DNA of 20,670 nt from Planctomycetota bacterium (GTDB lineage: Bacteria > Planctomycetota > Phycisphaerae > FEN-1346), in the NCBI GenBank assembly GCA_026386995.1, contig JAPLMO010000246.1:1-20670 (forward strand), given 5' to 3'. Position 1 is the first letter of the stretch, and the number at the start of each line of letters is the position of its first letter. Positions 15,012-20,670 of this stretch are shown one piece after another. Position numbers and translations under genes: made by a program. The notes under the pieces were generated by a model. That model saw only the letters and a program-made list of their open reading frames with translations, made no database searches and was not told the DNA's origin.

Positions 15012-15725
15012 TTACCAGGTTTTCCCGGTTTTGCCAGAATCGGGGTTCTGGCCGCCGGTGCGGCCGAAGTCTGTGATGTTGGTGTTGGTGTTCTTGTCTT
15101 TGAGCGTGTTGCCGCTGCCCGCACTGCCGGCCTTGGCCGCGGCCTTCTTCTCGTCGGCGATCCTTTTCAGGAGGGCCTCTGCCTGGCCGCTCCTCGGGTC
15201 GATGCCGAGCACCTGCTTGGTGATGCTCTCGGCGCTGCGGTAGTCTTGCTTGTTAAGCGAGTCGGTTGCCAGTTCGAGCATGAGGGCGATGGCCTTGTCG
15301 CGGTTCGGCTTTTCGTACTGGTCCAGGAAGGCCTGCTTCTCGTCGCCCTTAAGCGACGATGACTGGGCCTTGGCCGTCAGGGCGGCACTCATATACAGCC
15401 GCACAATGCTTTCCTTCGCGGTGCGGATCTTGGCGGGATTCTTCTTGTCGTCGGGCATGGCCAACTCGGTTTCGATTTGCTTCTGGAAGGCGTCGACCTG
15501 CGCGAGGACCTTCTTAACGGGTGCTACGGCCTTCTCCATCTTCGAATCGGCGCCTGCGGCCGGGGCGGCGCCTGCCGCACCGGTGGCAGCATCGGCTCCT
15601 GGTACAGCGGGTGCATCGGTCTTGTCGGGGTCATCCGTTTTCCAAGGCACGGCCTGGGCCAATGCAAAACTTGTAAGGCCCAAAGCCAGGGCCAGAATCA
15701 GTCCCCCATGAACGGCGGTCTTCAT
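15012..15725 (-). CDS. Small exported protein of unknown function
   Basis: 237 residues. The ATG at 15725 is chosen because AAGGAG lies 7 nt upstream and it begins the signal peptide MKTAVHGGLILALALGLTSFALA, with likely cleavage before Q24. An open frame continues upstream to 16148, antisense to the mutase gene, and is not credible. After cleavage there is an Ala/Pro/Asp-rich stretch (about 27-60), then an alpha-helical region: VAPVKKVLAQVDAFQKQIET, and LELATDSLNKQDYRSAESIT followed by KQVLGIDPRSGQAEALLKRI, which looks like one tetratricopeptide-type helix pair. The tail (about 205-237) is low-complexity Gly/Asn/Thr/Lys. Periplasmic or surface location is inferred. I recognise no family. It has its own promoter and terminator, so it is probably a single-gene unit. 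Confidence 0.8.
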   Translation of the reverse strand: MKTAVHGGLILALALGLTSFALAQAVPWKTDDPDKTDAPAVPGADAATGAAGAAPAAGADSKMEKAVAPVKKVLAQVDAFQKQIETELAMPDDKKNPAKIRTAKESIVRLYMSAALTAKAQSSSLKGDEKQAFLDQYEKPNRDKAIALMLELATDSLNKQDYRSAESITKQVLGIDPRSGQAEALLKRIADEKKAAAKAGSAGSGNTLKDKNTNTNITDFGRTGGQNPDSGKTGKTW

Positions 15726-15801
15726 AGGCGTCTCCTTATGGATCGAACCGCGGCGACACTTACCCCCTGTGCCGGACGGATCAACCGGCGGTATTAGCGG
15801 T

Positions 15802-15829
15802 ATTATACGGTGTTCCAGGTGTCCCACAA
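15802..15829 (-). promoter_or_regulatory. Promoter of the exported-protein gene
   Basis: On the minus strand, a perfect TATAAT (15807-15802) with TTGTGG (15829-15824) 16 nt upstream. The -35 is weak (3 of 6). It sits directly after the mutase terminator; the leader would be about 70 nt. Confidence 0.5.
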
Positions 15830-15833
15830 GGCG

Positions 15834-15861
15834 AAAAGGCGCCCCAGCCGCTCCCGGCGCC
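15834..15861 (-). terminator. Intrinsic terminator of glmM
   Basis: On the minus strand, ggcgcc (15861-15856), a 12-nt loop, ggcgcc (15843-15838), then TTTT (15837-15834). It begins 10 nt after the mutase stop codon. Confidence 0.6.
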
Positions 15862-15870
15862 GAGGCATGG

Positions 15871-17214
15871 CTACCGTGCGATGGCCTTGACGGTGTCGAC
15901 CCAGGCCCGCGCAACCTGTTCATCCTTTGCCTCGGCCAGGATGCGCAGGATGGGCTCGGTGTTGGATGCCCGCACGTGCAACCAGCCGTTGTCCCACGAG
16001 AGGTGGAGGCCGTCCCGCGTATCCGCCCGCGCCTCCGGAAAACGTTTTCTGACGGCCTCGAGCGTAGCCTCGGTCCCGGCCGCCGGATCGCGCAGCACGA
16101 TCTTGTCTTTGAGCATCGTATAAGCGGGCAACTCGGCCGCCAGTTCACTCAGCCGCAGCCGCCGCGAGGCGAGCATCTCCAGCACCAGGGCCGCCCCGAC
16201 CAGCGAGTTTCGCACCGGGGCTATCCGCGGATCAATCACGCCGCCGTTGCCCTCGCCGCCGATGACGCAGCCGTTCTTGGCGATGGCCTCGGCCACGTTC
16301 ACCTCGCCGACGGGCGTGCGGTGGAGCACGACGCCAGCCTCGGCTGCCACGGCGTCCATCATCCGCGAGGTCGACAGGTTGCACGCCAGCGGCCCGCGCT
16401 GGCGCATGAGGCGGTATCGGGACGCAAGGGCCAGCGTGTATTCCTCGCCGATCGCGCGGCCGGTCTCGTCAACCAGGGCAAGGCGGTCGGCGTCGGGGTC
16501 CAGCGCAAAGCCCACGGCGGCGCCGTGTCGGCGGACGGCCTCGCACAGGTCGCCGAGGTTTTCCGGCAGAGGTTCGGGAGGGCGGCCGAAGCGGCCGGTC
16601 GGCTCGCCGTTGATGACCATGCAGGCGCAGCCGAGGCGATCTAGGAGCATTGCCATCTCGAGCGCGCCGGCGCCGTTAGTCGCATCGACCACCACGCAGA
16701 GGCGCGCGCGGCGGACGCTCTCGGCGTCGGTAATCGCCAAGACGCGGTCGACGTGCACCTGGGCGGCCTCCGGCGCGGGCCGCCCGGCGGGAATCCGCTC
16801 GGCGGGCACTTCCGCGAACGCCTGCCTCTCGTAAAGGTCGAGGACGCTGCGGCCTTCGTCGCGCGAGAGAGCCATCCCAGCAGGCGAAAGCAACTTGATG
16901 CCGTTCCATGCGACGGGGTTGTGGCTGGCGGTGATGACCGCCCCGCCTGCGGCCCCCGCGTGCCGCACGAAGACCGCCACGCCGGGCGTCGAGAGGATGC
17001 CGGTATCGTAGACCATGCACCCCGCCGCCGCCAGGCCGGAGCGAAAGGCGTCGGCCAGCATGGCACCCGACGGCCTCGAATCGCGGCCGAAAACCACCGT
17101 GCCGCCCGTCAGGTGCGTCCCGAACGCCAGGCCGAATCGCACGGCCTCGCGCGGCCCGAGGCCGTCGCCGATGATGCCGCGGATACCCGAGATGCTGATG
17201 ATCAGTTGGCTCAT
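15871..17214 (-). CDS. glmM: Phosphoglucosamine mutase-type alpha-D-phosphohexomutase
   Basis: 447 residues, full length for the family; cytoplasmic. It moves the phosphate between C6 and C1 of a hexose, most likely glucosamine 6-phosphate to glucosamine 1-phosphate for UDP-GlcNAc synthesis. Motifs in order: SGIRGIIG (9-16), the catalytic phosphoserine loop TASHNP with S97, the metal loop DPDADR (239-244), the sugar loop GEGNGGVI (320-327) and the phosphate loop RASNTEPILR (415-424). The GEGNGG form and the opening recall the archaeal-type GlmM/phosphomannomutase group, so phosphomannomutase or phosphoglucomutase activity cannot be excluded. The start at 17214 is chosen because it opens the family's N-terminal strand. 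The frame stays open to 17874 through repeat DNA, which I take as chance. No Shine-Dalgarno is visible. Confidence 0.92.
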   Translation of the reverse strand: MSQLIISISGIRGIIGDGLGPREAVRFGLAFGTHLTGGTVVFGRDSRPSGAMLADAFRSGLAAAGCMVYDTGILSTPGVAVFVRHAGAAGGAVITASHNPVAWNGIKLLSPAGMALSRDEGRSVLDLYERQAFAEVPAERIPAGRPAPEAAQVHVDRVLAITDAESVRRARLCVVVDATNGAGALEMAMLLDRLGCACMVINGEPTGRFGRPPEPLPENLGDLCEAVRRHGAAVGFALDPDADRLALVDETGRAIGEEYTLALASRYRLMRQRGPLACNLSTSRMMDAVAAEAGVVLHRTPVGEVNVAEAIAKNGCVIGGEGNGGVIDPRIAPVRNSLVGAALVLEMLASRRLRLSELAAELPAYTMLKDKIVLRDPAAGTEATLEAVRKRFPEARADTRDGLHLSWDNGWLHVRASNTEPILRILAEAKDEQVARAWVDTVKAIAR

Positions 17215-17290
17215 GGCGGCATTATCGGCCCGGCCTGCGGACACAGGCAAGGAAAAAGAGAAGCCCTGGGAAAGGGGGGCACCGCGATTT

Positions 17291-17331
17291 GCGCGGCGGG
17301 CCTGTCGCCTGGGCGAAGTCGCCGGCTGAAC
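17291..17331 (-). repeat. Palindromic interspersed repeat, family B, inverted copy
   Basis: Read on the minus strand it starts gttcagccggcgacttcgcc and ends cccgccgcgc, matching the copy at 6740-6790 apart from about 10 missing bases before the end. It is followed on the plus strand by a cccgcc/ggcggg hairpin near 17368-17392 and the word repeat tttgaactttgaac (about 17408-17420). Confidence 0.6.
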
Positions 17332-17430
17332 GTGCCGCCGGGCTTTTGACGTTTTCCCGGCCTGCCCGCCAATCTTAAGGGCGGGTTCCCGCCGTTCGCC
17401 GTTCACTTTGAACTTTGAACCTGCCGTTTT

Positions 17431-17540
17431 CGCCCCAACGGGGCGGCGGATTGTAGCCACCCTGGCACGGCAGGCGTGCCGTGGCCTGACGGCGGGTGAA
17501 GCACCGGCCGCCGCAAAGCGGGCGGTGCGCAACCCGTGGG
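17431..17540 (+). repeat. Composite palindromic repeat, family D, unit 1
   Basis: The unit opens with the palindrome cgccccaacggggcg, then a tgtagccaccc block, the inner palindrome cacggcaggcgtgccgtg, ggcgggtga, a central imperfect stem (gcaccg 17501-17506 / cggtgc 17523-17528) and gcaacccgtgg-like closing sequence. The first 70 bases match unit 2 with two differences, at a period of 132 bp. Confidence 0.75.
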
Positions 17541-17562
17541 AACGATTGTGAATTGACGGGTC

Positions 17563-17666
17563 CGCCCCAACGGGGCGGCGGAATGTAGCCACCCTGGCAC
17601 GGCAGGCGTGCCGTGGCCTGACGGCGGGTGGAGCGACGCCGCTTTCGGCGTCGCGCAACCCGTGGA
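17563..17666 (+). repeat. Composite palindromic repeat, family D, unit 2
   Basis: Direct copy of unit 1 over its first 70 bases. The central stem is entirely different but perfectly paired: gcgacgccg (17633-17641) / cggcgtcgc (17646-17654) with loop cttt. It closes with gcaacccgtgga. Partial relatives follow at 17689-17707 and 17752-17768 (short GC palindromes). Confidence 0.75.
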
Positions 17667-17805
17667 GAGTTCGTGTTTCAACGCATCCGCCCCGGAGGGG
17701 GCGGAGGAATCGCCGGGCACAGGCGTCCTTTCGTCGCTCCGAAAATCTCCTTCGCCCCGCCGGGGCGAAAAAGGAAAAGAAGAACCCCGACCCCTTTTCC
17801 GATTT

Positions 17806-17881
17806 CCACGGGTTTCGCGTCGGGCCGCCGTGCGGCCGCGCCGCTCCACCCGCGGCTACAATCCGTCGCCCCATTGGGGCT
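17806..17881 (-). repeat. Composite palindromic repeat, family D, inverted unit 3
   Basis: Read on the minus strand, it runs agccccaatggggcga, ggattgtagccgcgggtgga, a GC-rich central stem, then aaacccgtgg. It is the same plan as units 1 and 2 facing the other way, so the 17431-17881 array is bounded by opposed units. The stretch 17882-18090 holds the words aacctgaaacctgg and tttgaac and a TATACT at 18033-18038 without a -35. Confidence 0.65.
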
Positions 17882-18090
17882 GACTTTGGATTTCGATCTG
17901 CCGTTTTGCTGTTAACTTGAAACCTGAAACCTGGAACTTTGAACTGCCGTTAAGGTGCATCCGAGAGGAGTTGATCGCTTATGAGCAATCGCGGCGGGTG
18001 TCGTTGACGCCGTGACCCGCCAGACAATCGAATATACTCCACCTACTCCTACGGTTACGCAAGCCTCGCCGGGGGAGTTCGCGTTTGAGG

Positions 18091-18204
18091 ATGAATGAAG
18101 AAATGGTTTACGGATGGCAAAAAAGATTGGACAACGTTCCCGTGTGTGGCGAGACTGAGGATAACTGGCAAGACGGTGGAAAGCCAGTGGAATGCGGGTG
18201 GTAG
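18091..18204 (+). CDS. Candidate small protein upstream of the cyclase
   Basis: 37 codons starting MNEEMVYGWQKRLDNVPVCG and ending in GW before TAG. The composition is acidic, rich in Trp and Glu, and protein-like. It ends 44 nt before the cyclase start, on the same strand and in the same lower-GC segment. The ribosome binding site is poor (gagg directly at the ATG; gggggag 13 nt upstream). It could be a leader peptide, a truncated 5' neighbour or chance. I recognise no family. Confidence 0.3.
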   Translation: MNEEMVYGWQKRLDNVPVCGETEDNWQDGGKPVECGW

Positions 18205-18248
18205 AACCTCATTGGGGAACAGCGAGGCATACGAAAGGTGGCAAGCCG

Positions 18249-19043
18249 ATGCCTATATTCAGACCAGGCGCAGATGCGTATTGCAAGGTAGTGGAGGGTC
18301 GGAAAAAAGTCGTGGTTATCAAGGCAAAGGAGTTTGAGAAGTTCAATTCATCCGTCTTGGGCTTGGGTGATATCAGGAGGGAGTCTAGTGCACAGGATGT
18401 GGTTGTGGCTGTTTTGGATCTGCAGGGTTTCACGAATTTCTGCAAGCAGGTAGACCCTCAGTTGTCTGTGCCTTTGTATTTGCACGAATTTCTTGAGTGG
18501 GTTTTTACGTCGGTACGGAGTGCAGCGATTTATAAGTGCTTTGCAAAGGGATTCCGCTTGTACCATGGCCTGCCGTTCTTCGCGAAATTCCAGGGGGACG
18601 GCCTGATGTTCCTTTGGGAGACAGTTGGCATGAGTGTGATACAACAGCATAATATCTTGGTATCCCTGAATCACATGTGCGAAAATTATCGACTGTATTT
18701 GCTAGAGCGGCTGAAGTTCAAGTTTTGTGAGCCGCCGACGGGGCTGCGGTGCGGAGTGGCTAGGGGTACGGTTTTCTCGGTCGGGGACGGCAATGACTTC
18801 GTTGGTCCGTGCATAAACCTTGCTGCGCGTCTCCAGAATTTGGACGGGGCAACGTTCGCGTTCTCTCGTTGTGGGTTTAACCCTGAAGGGGTGTGGACGG
18901 GGAAGGCAAGTGGGCATATGGAAAACTGGATACTTAGGAAAGTTGCGATCAAGGGTATGGGGGAGAGCGAGTTGGTGTATTTGAGGAAGGAGGAATTTGA
19001 GGCGATGAGTGAAGAAGACAAGGGTAAGTACCGGGTCCCATGA
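18249..19043 (+). CDS. Stand-alone class III nucleotidyl cyclase
   Basis: 264 residues, likely soluble, predicted to make cAMP. The start at 18249 is preferred over 18192 because AAAGGTGG (18234-18241) lies 7 nt upstream. The catalytic domain spans about 50-245. Metal-binding D57 (VLDLQGFT) and D117 (FQGDGLM) are present. K113 of the K-x-x-G-D motif and D183 of D-F-V-G-P-C-I-N occupy the adenine-recognition positions. N190 and R194 (INLAARL) fit the transition-state residues. The domain retains every motif I can check, with an unusually long Cys- and aromatic-rich segment (about 85-160). No sensor domain, membrane helix or second-messenger receptor is attached or adjacent. Base and codon use are visibly less GC-rich than in neighbours (many TTG, TTT, ATA), and repeat clusters flank it, which suggests acquisition by transfer. 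Confidence 0.82.
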   Translation: MPIFRPGADAYCKVVEGRKKVVVIKAKEFEKFNSSVLGLGDIRRESSAQDVVVAVLDLQGFTNFCKQVDPQLSVPLYLHEFLEWVFTSVRSAAIYKCFAKGFRLYHGLPFFAKFQGDGLMFLWETVGMSVIQQHNILVSLNHMCENYRLYLLERLKFKFCEPPTGLRCGVARGTVFSVGDGNDFVGPCINLAARLQNLDGATFAFSRCGFNPEGVWTGKASGHMENWILRKVAIKGMGESELVYLRKEEFEAMSEEDKGKYRVP

Positions 19044-19150
19044 CTTGTTAATGCGAGAGTTTGGGCGGTATCGTTCTCGTGCGCCCGGTCCCGTTGGAGC
19101 AAACGGCGATATGCCGCGCGATGTGACATAAATGGCGAAACCGCTTTGCC

Positions 19151-19358
19151 GCCCCGGAGGGGCGAGACTGATTTCTAGCCACGGTGCGAAAGCCCGTGGG
19201 ACGAAGAAGGATGCGACCCTTCCATTTTCCTTTTTTGTTTTCAGCCCCGTGCGGGGCTCTACAAAAAATAGAAAAAGAGAGGGGGCGTTGTGTTGCTTCA
19301 CCACGGGTCCGCCATAAAGACGGGCGGATCTTCGACTCGCCCGTGGCTAGAAATCAGT
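19151..19358. repeat. Long-range inverted repeat with internal hairpins (family D-like)
   Basis: actgatttctagccacgg (19167-19184) recurs as its exact reverse complement at 19341-19358, 156 nt apart. The left side begins with a gccccggaggggc palindrome (19151-19163) and includes agccccgtgcggggct in the middle (about 19243-19258). A further ccacggg word (19301-19307) and gccgtggc (19371-19378) belong to the same vocabulary. It fills most of the 398-nt spacer between the cyclase and the RecQ gene; no gene is visible in it. Confidence 0.7.
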
Positions 19359-19441
19359 GCGGTCCGCCGGGCCGTGGCTCATTGGTGTTTTCGGTTTGCA
19401 GTTTGATTAGTCATTGCTTTTTGCCGTTTGCCTTTTCCTCT

Positions 19442-20670
19442 TTACGTCCCGGCGTCGCCGAACCGCGCGAGGGCTTTCTCGGCGTACTCGGCCACCTGCG
19501 GGGCGGTGTCGCGGAGCAGGGCGGTCAGGGTGGCGCGGGCCTGCACGATCGCCTCGCCGCGGGCCACGCCTGCCAGCCGCGCTGAGGCCGCAACCTTCCC
19601 GAGCGCCGACGCCGCCAGCCGCCGCACGTTGCCCTCGTCGGACCGCGCGCACTGCACGAGGAACACGAGGGCATGTTCGCCGCACAGTTCCCCCGCGGCC
19701 CAGACGGCGCGGGACTGCACGCGCACTTCCGCTGATTCCCGGAACCGCGCTTCCAGCCGCGCGGCAATCTCGGCCGGATGATACAGGCGCAGGCCCTCGA
19801 CGAGTGCCTGGGCCTCCTCGCGGTCGGCGACGAGCATGCGGCCGATGCAGCGGTCGAGGTCGGCGGTGGGGGCAGGGGCGGGCGGCTGGGTGTCGCGCGG
19901 GGGCGCGTCGAAGTCGTATCCCTGCGCGGCGGGTCGGGAGACCCGCCGCGCGGATTCCTGCTCGGCGGGCGAGCCGACGCCAGTCCCCTGCGCGGCGGGT
20001 CCCCGCCCAGGCGGGTAAACTCCGACCCACCGCGCGGATTCCTGCCGGCTCTCGGCTTGCTCGGCGGCCTCTTCGCCGCGCTCTGTCAGTTCCAGCACCG
20101 GGCGCGTGCGGTCGCCGCCGCGTTTCAGGTGTCCGCTGCGGATCAGGTCTGCGATAACCTTCTTCACGGCGTCATGGTTGGCGCGGACCGTGCCGTACGC
20201 GGGGTTGCGGTCGAGGCGCCACTGCACGATGTCTTTGTCGCGAGAGCCGGTTACCACCTGGGCGATGCGGCCTGCGCCGAGCGGAAACCGCAAGTTCTGG
20301 ACGCACGTGAGGATGGCTGCCGCAACGGCCGCATGGCGACCCGTGGCGTTACTCCTCGGCCCCTGCGGCGCGCGCGGCGAGGGGCTTTTTCTCGGCTCTC
20401 CGGCGCGAAGCGGCGGTGCGGCAAGGCGCGGCAGCGCGCCCGCCGCGGTCTTCCGCGTCTCTCGCGGGGCGCATCGGTCGCACGTGCCGCACACCAGGTC
20501 GCTCTTCTCGCCGAAGTAGTTGAGGATGTACCTGCGTCGGCAGACGTTGCCGTTGATGTAGTCCTCCATCGCTTCCAACTTCTCTTCTTCTCCGCGTCGG
20601 AGGAGGTTCTGGTGCTCCCAGTCGATCGGGACTTTCTCGAACGGCGGCGGCACGGCGATGAGTTTCTGTA
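19442..20670 (-). CDS. recQ: RecQ-family helicase, C-terminal part, with HEAT-like tail (partial)
   Basis: The frame stays open to the right edge, so the helicase core lies outside the window. Counting from the codon at 20653: a RecQ zinc-binding motif with C38, C55, C58 and C61 (MEDYINGNVCRRRYILNYFG; CGTCDRC), a basic Pro-rich linker (about 66-105), and an RQC winged-helix domain (about 108-180, ILTCVQNLRFPLGAGRIAQV; RLDRNPAYGT). A low-complexity linker (about 185-260) repeats QESAR and PAAQG because two family-A palindromes lie in the gene. Residues about 264-403 are alpha-helical with HEAT-like units (ESAEVRVQSRAVWAAGELCG; SDEGNVRRLAASALGKVAAS). RecQ proteins unwind 3'-5' in recombination and repair. 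The usual HRDC domain is not seen; the HEAT-like tail stands in its place. The RecQ assignment rests on the zinc and RQC motifs. Confidence 0.85.
   Translation of the reverse strand, partial: QKLIAVPPPFEKVPIDWEHQNLLRRGEEEKLEAMEDYINGNVCRRRYILNYFGEKSDLVCGTCDRCAPRETRKTAAGALPRLAAPPLRAGEPRKSPSPRAPQGPRSNATGRHAAVAAAILTCVQNLRFPLGAGRIAQVVTGSRDKDIVQWRLDRNPAYGTVRANHDAVKKVIADLIRSGHLKRGGDRTRPVLELTERGEEAAEQAESRQESARWVGVYPPGRGPAAQGTGVGSPAEQESARRVSRPAAQGYDFDAPPRDTQPPAPAPTADLDRCIGRMLVADREEAQALVEGLRLYHPAEIAARLEARFRESAEVRVQSRAVWAAGELCGEHALVFLVQCARSDEGNVRRLAASALGKVAASARLAGVARGEAIVQARATLTALLRDTAPQVAEYAEKALARFGDAGT
19925..19950. repeat. Family-A palindrome inside the RecQ coding sequence, copy 1
   Basis: Perfect 10-bp stem cgcggcgggt (19925-19934) / acccgccgcg (19941-19950), loop cgggag, flanked by cct and gcggattcctg. 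The gene reads through it in frame as part of QESARRVSRPAAQG. Confidence 0.85.
19991..20034. repeat. Family-A palindrome inside the RecQ coding sequence, copy 2
   Basis: Arms cgcggcgggt (19991-20000) and acccaccgcg (20025-20034, one non-complementary base) enclose a 24-nt loop with its own small cgccc/ggcgg hairpin. It is followed by the same gcggattcctg as copy 1 and translated as QESARWVGVYPPGRGPAAQG. Confidence 0.8.

Noticed and set aside
15726..16148. Upstream extension of the exported-protein gene
   Set aside because: It would overlap the mutase gene and bury a clean signal peptide; the ribosome binding site, promoter and terminator all support 15725.
17215..17874. Upstream extension of the mutase gene by 220 codons
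   Set aside because: It translates family-B and family-D repeats; the family N-terminus begins exactly at 17214.
17431..17881. CRISPR array
   Set aside because: Units are few, long, partly inverted and internally palindromic, without regular spacers and without cas genes nearby.
18249..19043. Pycsar-type pyrimidine cyclase defence system
   Set aside because: The adenine-recognition Lys and Asp (K113, D183) are present and there is no adjacent TIR or membrane effector, so an adenylate cyclase is more likely.

Overview
The window (about 20.7 kb) is mostly high-GC DNA with long antisense open frames, widely spaced genes and many families of short palindromic repeats between them. It most resembles a Planctomycetota genome, probably an uncultured lineage. 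I base this on an HEAT/VWA exported protein, an excisionase-type HTH fused to a receiver domain, an HDOD-GAF histidine kinase and repeat-rich spacers. This is inference: no rRNA or tRNA gene is visible. The first part of any Planctomycetota assignment that a database search should test is the signalling cassette.

Layout, left to right. 1-4273: an exported HEAT/von Willebrand A protein (minus), a LolA-like exported protein (plus) and a biotinidase/vanin-type carbon-nitrogen hydrolase (minus). 4274-7494: a promoter, a roughly 250-nt structured leader and a Ktr/Trk potassium uptake pair (membrane pore subunit, then RCK nucleotide-binding gate). 7505-9141: a minus-strand pair, a Sua5/YrdC - low-molecular-weight phosphatase fusion coupled by a one-base overlap to ribose-5-phosphate isomerase B. 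9352-14331: a minus-strand signalling cassette behind a strong sigma70-like promoter: HTH-receiver protein, HDOD-GAF-histidine kinase, then receiver-GAF-HD-GYP. 14332-15011: a spacer with an IS200/IS605-like palindrome-ended remnant, an intrinsic terminator and a 20-bp inverted repeat. 15012-17214: a small exported protein and a phosphoglucosamine-mutase-type phosphohexomutase, separated by a terminator and a promoter. 17215-19441: a repeat-dense, less GC-rich region holding a stand-alone class III nucleotidyl cyclase. 19442-20670: the C-terminal part of a RecQ-family helicase that runs off the right edge and carries an added HEAT-like tail.

Functional links. KtrB and KtrA form one K+ uptake system. 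The Sua5, phosphatase and RpiB set mirrors the ywlC-ywlE-ywlF neighbourhood of Bacillus, here with the first two fused. The HTH-receiver, kinase and HD-GYP proteins plausibly form a phosphorelay with a transcriptional output and a cyclic-di-GMP output. The cyclase appears intact for ATP recognition and could supply a second messenger of its own, but no effector gene lies beside it.

The most unusual content is the repeats. At least six hairpins of one family (arms like cgcggcgggt / acccgccgcg) are scattered through the window. Two lie in frame inside the RecQ gene, and one carries a conserved tail that supplies the stop codon of the kinase gene. A second family forms a three-copy array at 17431-17881 in which the outer sequence is conserved and the central hairpin varies.
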